Assembly: GCA_905221605.1 (NCBI GenBank)
Contig: CAJNDS010000210.1
Coordinates: 62,001 to 126,000 of the forward strand
Length of the DNA stretch: 64,000 nucleotides
Direction of reading: 5' to 3'
Source of the DNA: Symbiodinium natans
Taxonomy: Eukaryota; Sar; Dinophyceae; Suessiales; Symbiodiniaceae
This document shows positions 1-10,300 of the stretch, piece by piece (position 1 is the stretch's first letter; each line of letters opens with the position of its first letter). The notes under the pieces were generated by a model. That model did not search any database. It saw only the letters and a program-made list of their open reading frames with translations, and had not been told where the DNA came from. Both the position numbers and the translations under genes were made by a program.

Positions 1-66
1 TTCCTCGGCGCGCCAGGCCGATCATCACGGGGATGGTGAACTCCGGGCGCTTGGAGGTGCTGCCTT
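1..66 (-). other. possible exon fragment, unidentified
   Basis: Read on the minus strand this edge segment gives an uninterrupted peptide, TSKRPEFTIPVMIGLARRG, with balanced composition. The plus strand is less protein-like. It runs off the left edge of the window and stops at the first telomere-type tract. I do not recognise the family. Every other host gene in the window reads on the plus strand, so this may be chance. Confidence 0.2.
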
Positions 67-115
67 AGGGTTTAGGGTTTAGGGTTTTGGGTTTTAGGGT
101 TTAGGGTTTAGGGTT
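63..115. repeat. TTTAGGG telomere-type tract
   Basis: Short run of TTTAGGG with one TTTTGGG variant, the first of dozens of interstitial tracts in the window. It is flanked by unique sequence on both sides, so it is not a chromosome terminus. Confidence 0.9.
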
Positions 116-420
116 AAGAGCTGCTTAGGGGCTTCATGCTTTTCGGGACCAGCAGAGATCCTGAAACCCACCATGAAGTTCCTAAACCTCTGCGGGCCTC
201 AGAAAGTCACTTCAGCCCCTTTGCTGCAAACCCAAAACCCTAAACCCGCCCGCCACACCTCCCACCTGTGTTGGGGTAGGCGGGCGCAGTCGAGCGCTCA
301 GCGAGACCGCGGCAGGCTCTGCTAGGCTGCCAGGCACACCCCTGAGGAGAGTCGCCTGGCTGGAGTCGCCTAGCTCGTCTCAGCTCTATTTTTTTACCCT
401 AAATTCCAGGAAGGGGCTCC
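116..420. other. no gene seen
   Basis: Unique sequence with one short CCCTAAA remnant near 230-247. I see no convincing exon. Confidence 0.5.
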
Positions 421-715
421 TTCCCCTTTTTTACTGGTTCGTGGACGCCCCTCCCTGGAGGCCCCTTAAGGCCCTTGGAAGCCCCTGGAGGGGTCCTGGA
501 GGCTCCTGAAAGCCCCTGAAGCCCCTGGAAGGCCCCTGAAGCCCGTTGCGGATGCAGTAGCCTTGGAGGTTCCCGGCAGCCCCTGGAGGCCCCTCTGCAG
601 GCCCCTGGAAGCCCCTGCAACCCCTCCTGAAACCTCTGGCCCCAGGCCCCTTGGAGGCTCCTGGAGGCCTCTGGAGGCCCCGGGGGGCCCCCCACCCCTC
701 GACAGCTGCTTCCCC
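421..715. repeat. GC-rich degenerate minisatellite (CCCCTGGAGG-like)
   Basis: Irregular tandem copies of a CCCCTGGAGG / CCCCTGAAG motif of about 9-12 bp. The collagen-like open frames (PPG/LQG-rich) read through it on both strands come from repeat composition and are not treated as genes. Confidence 0.8.
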
Positions 716-774
716 TTTAAAGTTCCGCCTTTCCAGGCGGCCCCTTCTGCCCCTGACCCCCTGGGCCCTGGCTC

Positions 775-1330
775 TGGGCAGTTCTGGGCTCCTCCCAGAC
801 AGTTTCTGAGCCTTTTTGCGCTCCTTCGACAGTTTCTGAGCCTTTCTTGGGCTCATCATCCCGGACAGTTTCTGAGCCTTTTGGGCCCCTTCCGGACAGT
901 TCAGAGCCTTGTCGGGCTCCTCCCGGACAGAAACTGAAAGGCTCCTCCCGGACAGTTTCTGCGCCTTTTTGAGCTCTTTCCGGACAGTTTCTGAGCATTT
1001 CTTGGGCTCATCCCGGGACAGTTTCAGACCTTGTTGGGCTCCTCCCGGACAGTTTCTGAAAAAGTTTCTGAGCCTTTTAGTTTCGGGGCTCCTTCCGGAC
1101 AGTTTCTGAGCTCTTCCCGGATAGTTTCTGAGGTTCTCCTGGACATTTTCTTCGACAGCTCCTTTTGGACAGTTTCTGAGCTTGTTGGGGTCCTCCCGGA
1201 CAGTTTCTGGGCATTTCTGGGCGCTTTCCGGACAGTTTCTGAACCTTTTTGGACTCCTCCCGGACAGTTCTGAGCCTTTTTTGGGTTTTTGGGCTGCCTC
1301 GGACAGTTCCTGAGCTTCTTCCCAGTAAGC
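775..1330. repeat. about 30-bp tandem repeat (GGACAGTTTCTGAGC core)
   Basis: Roughly 15-18 imperfect copies of a unit built on GGACAGTTTCTGAGCCTTTT followed by GGGCTCCTCCC. Unit length wanders between about 25 and 40 bp. Open frames on both strands are repeat translations (DSF/RTVSE-rich) and are not called. Confidence 0.85.
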
Positions 1331-1793
1331 AGGGGGGCCTTAAACCCTTCCAGGACTCTTCACGCCCTGGAATTTTCTGTGAGAGGGCCCTTCGGCCCAG
1401 ACAGTCCCCTGCGCAAAACCTGAGGGGAGGCTCCTTTGCCGTCAAGGGACATGCTTGGCACCCCCTCAAAGTCGCATATGTCCCAGGCTCGACATGCTGC
1501 CTTCTGGCCCCAGATGACCTCCGATTTCCTAGTGTCCCAATCAGCCACTGTCCCCAAGTGACCCCCCAAGAAATCGCCAACAGCTCGCCTCAAGTTCGGC
1601 AAGAGTTCACGACTCGCAAATGTCCCAAGCATTCGCAGTGTTCTATCTTAGTGTGCTTTGAACATGTTCGATATGTGAAATTTGAATGGCTGGCTTGGCT
1701 TCGGCTGGCTCCGGTTTGGTTTCGTGATGAGTATTGTTTGGGTGGCCTCGGGGTGGGCATGTCTTCACACTTTTGCGTTCAGCTGACCAATGC
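1331..1793. other. unique sequence, no gene assigned
   Basis: Open frames exist on both strands, but neither has a recognisable domain and the two overlap. No splice-bounded conserved peptide could be picked out. Left unassigned. Confidence 0.5.
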
Positions 1794-1795
1794 TA

Positions 1796-1980
1796 CACCC
1801 TAAACCCTAAACCCTAAACCCTAAACCCTAAACCCTAAACCCTGGACCCTGAACCCTGAACCCTGAACCCTGAACCCTGAACCCTGAACCTGAACCCTGA
1901 ACCCTGAACCCTGAACCCTGAACCTGAACCCTGAACCCTAAACCTGAACCCTGAACCCTAAACCCTAAACCCTAAACCCC
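1796..1980. repeat. CCCTAAA / CCCTGAA array
   Basis: Starts and ends as CCCTAAA but the middle is a run of CCCTGAA units, a locally homogenised variant of the telomere-type unit. Confidence 0.9.
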
Positions 1981-2108
1981 CCCTCATGAAGGCTCTGGGT
2001 GTGAGCCCCGGCGACCCGCCACGGCTAGCTGTGGAGGTGCAGGCAGCAGGGCTATGTACGGGAGGTCTCTGAATTTAAAGGGGCCTCGTACCCCAAGGCC
2101 TTAAAGAA

Positions 2109-2279
2109 ATCCTAAACCCTAAACCCTAACCCTAAACCCAAACCCCAAACCCTAAACCCTAAACCCTAAACCCTAAACCCTAAACCCTAAACCCTAAACC
2201 CTAAACCCTAAACCCCTAAACCCCTAAACCCCTAAACCCCTAAACCCCTAAACCCTAAACCCTAAACCCTAAACCCTTA
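2109..2279. repeat. CCCTAAA array with CCCCTAAA stretch
   Basis: About 23 units. The part near 2213-2255 switches to the 8-bp unit CCCCTAAA before returning to CCCTAAA. Confidence 0.9.
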
Positions 2280-2282
2280 ACA

Positions 2283-2418
2283 GGCCTCGGCCTTGCACGA
2301 GCGCTGGGAGGAGCTGGTCCAGGACGTCCGAAGGTTTGGGGGAGCGTGGGCATGGGCTGGCGTGCGGAGGCCTTCAACAAGGGCCACCCCGACAGCAAGT
2401 GCATCTTCTTCGACGAGG
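2283..2418 (+). other. exon-like fragment(s), unidentified
   Basis: Begins right after AG and ends at GAG followed by GTGAGG, a good donor. The first half reads LHERWEELVQDVR; the second half reads AFNKGHPDSKCIFFDE in another frame. Two exons with a missed intron, or a frameshift, would explain this. The family is not recognised. Confidence 0.35.
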
Positions 2419-2885
2419 TGAGGTGGTGGGGATGAAGCTCCCGACCTGACACCTTCAAGAGGACATGAACATCAACCGAAGTCGTACGTGTGCATTCGGA
2501 ACGCATGCCCCTCCCTCCCCTTCCCCCCCCCACCCACGCTTTAAGTAAATATAGTAAATGAACCATCTCTGTTCTTGGTCCTATTGGCTTTTGCCTTCAT
2601 CGCCGTCCTGGCAAGCCAGTAATGTCGCGTGTTTTGATGAGACACCAAGGGGGCTCTGAAGGCCACGGGCGCAAAAGGCAACAAGGCCGCTCACTTCCCA
2701 CAAAGTTGCCCAACAAGGCCACAACAAGACACTATAAAAAGGCACCGACAATTCAAAACGGCCTCCCAAAAGCCCATATTGAACTGGCGGGAAAAGCCGC
2801 TGCTTTCCGCAAGAAGCTGCCCAACAACCCGGTTAGAACTCTCGACGAAAACCCGATACATCACGATACACTTTCGATAAACCCC

Positions 2886-2955
2886 TGAACCCTAGCCCCT
2901 AAACCCTAAACCCTAAACCCTAAACCCTAAACCCTAAACCCTAAACCCTAAACCC
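2886..2955. repeat. CCCTAAA array
   Basis: About nine near-perfect units between unique sequences. Confidence 0.9.
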
Positions 2956-3099
2956 GATACAATTTCGGAGGTTGCTGCGCTGGAGCGGCTCCGGCTATCC
3001 TTCGGAGAGGTCTTTGACCGTTCCATGTGGGACTTCAGCATGTGCCGCGCCTGTAATGGGTGGTTTCGGGTTTAAGCTTTGGGTGTTTGGGAGCCTTCA

Positions 3100-3262
3100 A
3101 CCCTCAACCCTCAAACCTCAGCCCTCAATCCTCAAGCCTCAAACCTCAACCTCCAAACCCTCAAACCTCAACCCTCAAACCTCAACCCTCAAACCTCAAA
3201 CCTCACACCTCAAACCTCAAACCTCAAACCTCAGCCCTCAAACCTCAAACCTCAGCCCTCCC
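3100..3262. repeat. CCTCAAA / CCCTCAA variant array
   Basis: Telomere-type unit converted to CCTCAAA and CCCTCAA over about 160 bp. The three overlapping NPQTS-rich open frames across it are repeat translations. Confidence 0.85.
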
Positions 3263-3650
3263 TCAACCCACTTAGGGTTCAGGGAGGAGAAACGCAAGTG
3301 GGTAGTTCCCTACATTAAGGTCCCTTTTTGGGGTCTTGAGTTTTCGGGTGACGCCTTATAATGGGGTACCCAAAAGAGACCCCCAATTGAGATAATTGCC
3401 CAGCGGAACGCCGAGGTTCCATCCTACTGCTTGGGGCCACGAGCAGCTGGCTGTGGAGGCACGGTCTTTACCCTCCTTGGGAACCTTTGTTGCCTTGAAA
3501 CCCTAAACCCTAAACCCTATACCCCTAAAGGCTAGATCCTAAACGCTAAACCCTAAACCCTGAACCCTAACCCTAAATCCGAAGCCCTACTCCCTAAACC
3601 TTATAGTGAGCCTGAGTCACCTTAGCAAGCCTTAGCTGCCCCGAAGGCGC

Positions 3651-3985
3651 AGCGGGTGGCCACGGAGCAGATTCCCGGCCTGTCGGCGCTAGGCTTAGTT
3701 GGGGTCTGGCGAGGCGCCGCATCGAGTCAAGTTATGTTGTCATGTCCCGCAGCGCACCAGAGCAAGGGAACGCCTGCGCAGCCTGCGGCGAAGGCCCCTC
3801 GCTGAGATTGTGTGGGAATGCGATTGATTGCGCACCTGCCCAGCGCATCTTGGCCAGCTTGGCGCCGAGGCCTCCAGCGAAGCCAAGCCCAATGGCTACA
3901 CGACCGCGGCGAGCGCGGCAGGCCCGGCGCCAGCCAACGGAGGCGCCTCGGAAGAGCGCCCGGTGCGTTCAGCGTGTTTCAGCGT
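3651..3985 (+). other. exon-like fragments, unidentified
   Basis: Two splice-bounded peptides on the plus strand. One is near 3651-3695 (AQRVATEQIPGLS, after AAG and before GC). The other is near 3870-3985 and contains SSEAKPNGYTTAASAAG, low in complexity. No family recognised. They may be upstream exons of the gene ending at 5829, but I cannot join them. Confidence 0.3.
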
Positions 3986-4381
3986 CACCACATGCTACAC
4001 CCTCCATTGATCTTCCGTGCTTCCAATTCGGGGCTTTGGACATGTATGTGCATCAGCTGACTGCTCGGACGCGTTCTTCCGCAGAACTCTCGCCTTCCCT
4101 AGGTGCCGCAGCGCCCACTGCCACAGCGTCGCAGGTCTGAGTCCCACGTTTGGGTTCCCATTCTGAGCAATGGTGGGAGCTGCTTCTCTGGATGCCTCGC
4201 AATGCGCATGTCCTTGGTTCTGGTGACCGAACCAGGGGAAGCAGATCAAGGTGCAAGTTCGGAACGCGGAGTGCTCAGCCTTCAGAGGTTTTTTTTTCGG
4301 AGTTCTGAAGCTCTCATTTCTGTTTCTCGCATTCTGGCCCAGCCCTAAATCCCTGAAACCCTAAGCCTTTCCTGCTGCAAG

Positions 4382-4480
4382 GTGAAGGGCGACGTGTCCT
4401 TCGAAGTTCCTTGTGACAGTTCCTGGAACACAGCCCGCTTCAGGGAAGAGGCAGGCTCAGGAACAGCTGGGGGTTGTTAA
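4382..4480 (+). other. exon-like fragment with stop codon, unidentified
   Basis: Follows a TGCAAG acceptor and reads VKGDVSFEVPCDSSWNTARF, then continues to a TAA at 4478-4480. Protein-like composition, no recognised family. Confidence 0.3.
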
Positions 4481-5344
4481 TGGCTAGTTGTAAAGATCAT
4501 ATGAGACATGAGAAGATGTACCAGAAAGGACCCTGATGTAGAACGACACCCAGCTTTAGCCAAGACGAATCAGTGCTTGGTGCCGGTTTCCTGTTTTTCT
4601 GTGTGTGGTGTAGCAAGTTGATTGAGTGCAGTGGCCGGGCTCAAGCAGCTACGTCCAGCGCACAACTTTCCCCAGTCGGAGCTACCCTGTCAGCCCCAAC
4701 TGTAATGCTTGTCCAGTTTGGGTAGACTGCAAGCTTGCAAAGTAAGCTTAGGGTATCAAAGCCTGGCATCTTAAGCCTAAGCCTTTCTCACCTTTTTGCC
4801 ATGCGTGGTGTGGCTGAGGTGGCGACGGGGCTTGTGTGGTATCGCTTAGAATGAGACCCTTTGTCACATTTCTAGGTGGTTAGATGGTTAGATGCCTTGT
4901 CGAACCCAAAGTGGTCAAACGCAGAGAGCATTCTTCGGGGAGCCCTGCAGTGTTCACAGGTGCAAGGCTTGGCTGAGAGCCTACCCCTGCCAGCGCGGTC
5001 CGGTGGGCGCCACCCTCTGCTGTTTCAGGAGGGGAGGCTTGGTGTTTTGTGCTTTGCATGTCTCGGCCATCGGAAGAGCAAAATCAGAACCGAAACGCTG
5101 GCGCCGTGACACTGCTGTCCTAAGCCGGAATCCGAAACCCTAAGCCCAAAACCCTAAACCCTAAACCGTAAAACTTGGGAAGGCGGGGAATCACTGAAGG
5201 CTCCTCAACTCGTACACTACATGTCTCCCCTAGAGCCGAGTGCAACCTCTCCTCCTGCCAGGCCTAGGTCCTTCTTGGTTTATTTTAATGGCTGAAAACC
5301 CTCGGGTGCCAAGTAGTGGCAGGGTGATTTCAAGAGTTTCGCAG
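4481..5344. other. unassigned, probably intronic or intergenic
   Basis: Contains a short CCCTAAA tract near 5150-5170 and several short open frames with no clear splice-bounded peptide. Confidence 0.4.
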
Positions 5345-5829
5345 GACGTTGATGGTGTGCTCAATGCTTACATCACCGGCACGCCCGAGCTCGATCCGCG
5401 CCTTCTTCACAACTTGAAGCGGACGTTGTCACAGACGGATGCCGCATCTCAGCCGCTTCAGAGCAGGGGGCGTGGCATGCAAGAAGCATATGCAAGCACA
5501 TGCAAGCAGTACATGCACGTGTGTATCACAGTTAGAAGTTAGGACCTGGTTCTCTCCACCCAGTGGCGCAAGTACCCTCAGCATCGGCAGCGCTTGCGTG
5601 AAGCCCTAGAGAAGTACCTTGGTCGCAGAGGAGCTGTGCGCGTCTTGCTTTTGCAGTGTGTGAGTGTGATGCCCAGTGGGCCCTTGTGGGATCCAAAGAG
5701 AGGTCTGGCATTCCGGCGGACCGGATCGTCGGAGACTCAGACTTCGGGTCACTGGACATGATGGACCTGTCTTGCGGTTTCCAAGCCATACCGCTGCGTT
5801 TGCTCGAGAGAACCTTCCGTTTTCTTTAG
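5345..5829 (+). CDS. 3' exons of an unidentified gene
   Basis: Three exons join in one frame. Exon 5345-5440 follows CAG and ends before GC; it starts DVDGVLNAYITGTPELDPRL. Exon 5564-5621 follows CCCAG and ends before GT; it reads WRKYPQHRQRLREALEKYL. Exon 5657-5829 follows TTGCAG; it includes CECDAQWALVGSKERSGIP and ends at TAG 5827-5829. Phases agree across both junctions. The upstream start is not found, so this is the C-terminal part only. I do not recognise the protein. The stop codon overlaps a TTTAG that could be the acceptor for the next gene, whose ATG is 51 bp downstream, which suits tandem genes processed by spliced-leader trans-splicing. Confidence 0.6.
5824..5829 (+). promoter_or_regulatory. 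candidate spliced-leader acceptor for the SET gene
   Basis: CTTTAG, preceded by a T-rich stretch (CCGTTTT), 50 bp upstream of the SET-gene ATG. It would serve as a trans-splice acceptor if this gene receives a spliced leader, as dinoflagellate mRNAs do. It also contains the stop of the preceding gene. Position and sequence only. Confidence 0.35.
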
Positions 5830-5879
5830 GACAACAAGACTGAGAAGTTGAGGAGTTGAGAGGGGCGCGCTTGGGAGAA

Positions 5880-7022
5880 ATGGCTCAAGGTCCCGGGAGC
5901 ACCGCCAAGAGCTCCAAGGCCAAGGCCCTCATACTGGTGCTGCTTTTGTTCCCAGGGGTGCCCTGCATTCTGCTGCATGGGAAGAGGGTGGCGATCTTTC
6001 GCGGGAGCGTTGGGCGCTTGAGGGGGCGTGCTTGGGGGGACCTCTGCAACGAGCCTTGCGAAGTTCTGGACTTCCAGGCCCCCGAGCAGATGTGGCGCCT
6101 GCGCCTTCGGGGCTCCAAGAGGCATGGAGAGGTCGTGCTGGCCGATGAACAAACTGGTGCATCCGCCTCCAAAGACCCCGATGCTTCCGATTCTTCCGGC
6201 TTCTTGGTCGACTACTGCCTGCTGCCAGCCGCGATTCATGCAAGCAATTTGAATTCATATGCTCGACCGACCACCACGGCTATGGCAGGGAAGGCCCTGG
6301 AGGCCACCACGGACGTCCCACGAGGTGCGACGATACTCCAGGAGCTACCTTTCATGGTGGCCTGTGACAGAAGTGATTTGTTGGGGTCCCGCGCGCGTGC
6401 TTTCCTACACATGCTGGAAGAGGCCCAAGCCGGGGGGGAAGATGCCGGTAGTCTGCGTCAAGCCTTCGAAGAGCTCACCACAGGTGGATTGGAGGAGAAG
6501 TGCATGCAAGATGCGACGCCTCTGTCAGTGCTCCTGTCAGCCACCGGCTGTGACTCCCGCACGGCAGCGCAGAGGATGGCAGCGGCACTGGCACGATGGC
6601 AGTGCAACTGTCAGCGCCTGTCTGTGCCGCCTGCATCAGGTCTGTACCGACTGCACTCTGGGCTGCAGCATTCATGCGCCCCCAACTGCGCCGTCGGGGT
6701 CTTGTTTTCCACGGGGGAGGTCCTGGTTCGAGCGCTCCGGGACATTCGCCAGGGTGAGCTTCTCACCCGAAATTATGAGCAAGAAACTTTCCTAGACCTT
6801 CCGCTTCCGGAGCGACAGCAGCACTTGCTTCAGACACGGGGCTTCCGCTGCCTCTGCCAGCGGTGCGCGACAGAAGGTGGCAGCAAGACGTCGGAGTATG
6901 GCGGCAGGATGATGAAACAAGTCCTGCTCTTGCATGACGGCCTTTTTCGTGCTGCCATGTGTCGTGTGCTTGGCTCTGCGCTTCGCTCGTGCAGCTGTTT
7001 GCTAGCACACAAGTGTTTCTGA
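5880..7022 (+). CDS. SET-domain protein, SMYD-like lysine methyltransferase candidate
   Basis: A single uninterrupted frame of 380 codons from ATG 5880 to TGA 7022. An upstream in-frame TTG at 5856 is unlikely to be the start. SET hallmarks are visible in order: GKALEATTDVPRGATILQEL (the GR-x-A-x-x-D-I-x-x-G region) near residues 135-154; LQHSCAPNC, the NHSC-x-PN motif, near residue 262; IRQGELLTRNYEQ near 290; and a post-SET cysteine cluster FRCLCQRC near 320. The split order fits SMYD-type enzymes, which methylate lysines on histones or other proteins, but I see no MYND zinc finger. Residues 16-33 are strongly hydrophobic (ALILVLLLFPGVPCILLH) and look like a signal peptide or anchor, odd for a SET protein. 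The tail after about residue 330 has no recognisable domain. The lack of introns contrasts with CCT6 and suggests a retrogene. Confidence 0.85.
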   Translation: MAQGPGSTAKSSKAKALILVLLLFPGVPCILLHGKRVAIFRGSVGRLRGRAWGDLCNEPCEVLDFQAPEQMWRLRLRGSKRHGEVVLADEQTGASASKDPDASDSSGFLVDYCLLPAAIHASNLNSYARPTTTAMAGKALEATTDVPRGATILQELPFMVACDRSDLLGSRARAFLHMLEEAQAGGEDAGSLRQAFEELTTGGLEEKCMQDATPLSVLLSATGCDSRTAAQRMAAALARWQCNCQRLSVPPASGLYRLHSGLQHSCAPNCAVGVLFSTGEVLVRALRDIRQGELLTRNYEQETFLDLPLPERQQHLLQTRGFRCLCQRCATEGGSKTSEYGGRMMKQVLLLHDGLFRAAMCRVLGSALRSCSCLLAHKCF

Positions 7023-7364
7023 GAGAGACCACGCTGCCCAGAATGCCCCGCTAACACCTTCGTTGTCAAGGGTTCAAAAGCCTGCTGAACTGAAAGGTTG
7101 GAGAGACACCGAGCCTTTGCGGCGGCCCATACTGCCGCGCCCAGGCCCAATGCCTCTAGATCTGTGATCGGTGATGAGCACTGAGTCTATGCATTGGCGG
7201 AGGAGATCAGAGCCTTCTTGGACTCTCACGCGTCCAAGCTAAACAGAGTGTGTCTTACACCAGCAGTGAAATGTCTTCGGCTCCGATAAAATCCGGGATG
7301 AATGCATGCTCAACACGTCCAACAGCCGACAAGTTCTACCTCCTGCTCTGGCTTCGCAACTCAG

Positions 7365-10300
7365 GAAGAGCTTCTGGACGACAAGAAGCATTGGGCGGCA
7401 GTGGACGACGTGGACATCGCAGAGCAGGTCGGCTTGTAAACCCCTGGCACTAAGCCACTAGTGCCACAGGGCTCGTCTCTGCTCCTGTGAGGATCCCGAG
7501 TTCATGCAGGGCCACTTCGTGCTTGCCTGAGAAGCCAAGTACTTCCATGAGGTGAGACATGCAGTCAGCCCCATCGCGCCCCTTCCGTTCCTAGGTGAAA
7601 ACCAACCCTCTCCGTGGCCTGACGGAGGAGCGTGCCGAGGCACTGGCCGGAGTGCTGACCGGCGCCGCAACTTGGCCGCAAGGTTCGGTTCCCGCAGCTT
7701 AGTTAGAGGCTTCGAATGAGTTGGATATTCCATTGCATAGCACATTTCAGATGTAAGCGTTGTGCGTTGTTAGTTTTGGAAGTGACGGTTGACGATTGGC
7801 TGATTTTCGCGCGTTATAGTCTCTGATGTCGGCTGGAGCTAGCGCAAATGTGAGAGCTCGACAGTGATCGGCTGAGAGAGCGAAAGCTTCCGAAAAGCTC
7901 CTGAAGGCCGCGCGGTCACGAAGCCGCGCCTGGCTCACCTGGTTCTGAGCTGGAGATCCGCACCACGGAATCCATGGGCTCAGCAACGTGAAGCCACGGG
8001 TGCGAAAAGCGCCCAAGCCGAAGTTCCTCGAAGAGCCCGCCCCCGAAGGGTCTCCCGAAGCTTCGGTGGCCTTCCGCTCCTGTGCGAGAGGGTCGAAGCC
8101 CAGAGCGCTCTGCGGCCAAAAGAAATCGCGTGGCATCCCTGCCTCCCTCAGCCCCAAGCGGTAAGAGGGTTTAGGGTTAGGGTTTAGGGTTTAGGGTTTA
8201 GGGTTTAGGGTTTAGGGTTTAGGGTTTGGAGTAAACATGCAACCCCGAATCCCCTCTACGCAGCACCCCTAACTGAAGGAAAATGACTAAACTTTGCTGC
8301 AGGATATGTTATAAATGAGCCCTGAATCTGCCGGGCAGGTCCTGTCGAAGGCACCTTCCGGATTCTCGGACGCCAACTCCGTGTGTGCCGGGGGCCCCGA
8401 ATCCGAAATCCTCCGACTCTCATCGGGCTTCCGGGTGTTTAGGGTTTAGGGTTTAGGGTTTAGGGTTTAGGCTTTAGGGTTTAGGGTTTAGGGTTTAGGT
8501 TTGAGGGCTTAGGCTTCGAGATGCTTCGGGTTGAGGGCAAGTTAGGGAGGGCTTGGGGTATACATGTACCCTGAGAGGAGAATCCAAAGAAGTGGAGCCC
8601 CCAAATAGTACCCTGCACTATACTACTCTTGGGGCCAGTTTTGAGGAACCCCCCTTTAAAGGGATCTACCTTTCTGTTAGGCACCCCTTTAAGGGGATCT
8701 ATTTCTGCAGGGTCCCACCCTAAACCCTAAACCCTAAACCCTAAACTTTAAACCCTAAACCCTAAACCCTAAACCCTAAACCCTAAGCTCTAAACCCTAA
8801 ACCCTAAACCCTGAACCCTGAACCCTAAACCCTAAACCCTAAACCCTAAACTTTAAACCCTAAACCCTAAACCCTAAACCCTAAGCCCTAAACCCTAAAC
8901 CCTACACCCTGAACCCTGAACCCTAAACCCTAAACCCTAAACCCCAATGGCTCCGGGACCGTCTCTCTCTTCATCAGGTCTTTGCCATGAAGGGCAAGTT
9001 CCTCAGCGACGCGAGCACCGACACGCTGGAGCAGATGGGTGCCGAAGCTGCACCGGCAATTGTAATCAGGGTTTAGGGTTTAGGGTTTAGGGTTTAGGGT
9101 TTAGGGTAAGTGAAGTCGGTATAAGTAGATATATATTAGAAGAATAATCATAACAATAATGAGACGAAGAATAATGGCAATAGAACCCTAAACCCTAAAC
9201 CCCGCAACCTAACCCCTAAACCCCAAGAACCCCAAGAACCCCGAAACAGTTAGCAGAACCCTTGCCCATTTTGGGTAATAATACCACCAGTCAACCCATT
9301 AGACGATTATTCCTATACTCCCCCCTACACCTCACCAACTATATCACTACTACTACCCCATTGCCAATACCAGTATAGGAATAACCGATTACCTCATCCA
9401 TGTAAGAGGATTATTCCTACACTCCCTAACACTTCCCCCAAATATCACCGCTACTTCCCCATTACCAAGACCAGTATAGGAATAACAATTTACCCCATCC
9501 ATATTCCCTAAGGTGGTATTATCATCCCAAAATGGGCAAGGGTTCTCTTATGGATTTTACTAGGTTTAGTTTCAAAGGTTGTAGTCAGAATAGAATTATA
9601 TTCCATAAACTCTTATGAAATGTGCTTACATTATACTCATGGTTTTAATTCATTTTTCCGTTTTTCATTGTATGCTTTCATTCCATCAAGACATTCACAA
9701 CAAGTAACCGTGGTTCTATACTGCATTAAATACCTACCTGTTTTACAATAATAATATCTCTTAAAATGCACTAAATTTTTAAATTTTTAAATTTTTTAGT
9801 TTGCATAAGATGGGAAGAAACCCGAAAATTTTATATACCGACGATGAAGGCGCTTTATCTAAGGAAGCTATTCAAACATACTTAAAGGAACAGAAAATAG
9901 AGCACCACAGGACAAGGGCACACGCAAATTTCAGTGAGAGGGCGATCAGAACTCTTAAGGACATGTTCTATAAAAGAGTTGAGGCTGACGAGAAGAAGGG
10001 GAAAAGTAATATTCAATGGACTGATTATATTCACGAGATATTGCTGACATATAACAACCAGATGATACATTCCGCTACAAAATTCACGCCGAAAGAGGCA
10101 CGAAAACCAAGTAACGAATTAAGCGTCAGGTTGAATATTGCCAGTAGTGGTAAACGGAAGAGGATATATCCGGATCTTGACAAGGGTGACGAAGTCAAGA
10201 TATTTAGGAAGCGAAAACCGAATGAGAAAGAAAGGGTTGGAAATTGGAGTAAAGGTGAATATACAGTTGAGAGAATAGAAAAGAAATTAAGTCAAAGTCA

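Noticed and set aside
399-937. Collagen-like or proline-rich proteins
   Set aside because: Overlapping frames on both strands arise from a GC-rich degenerate repeat.
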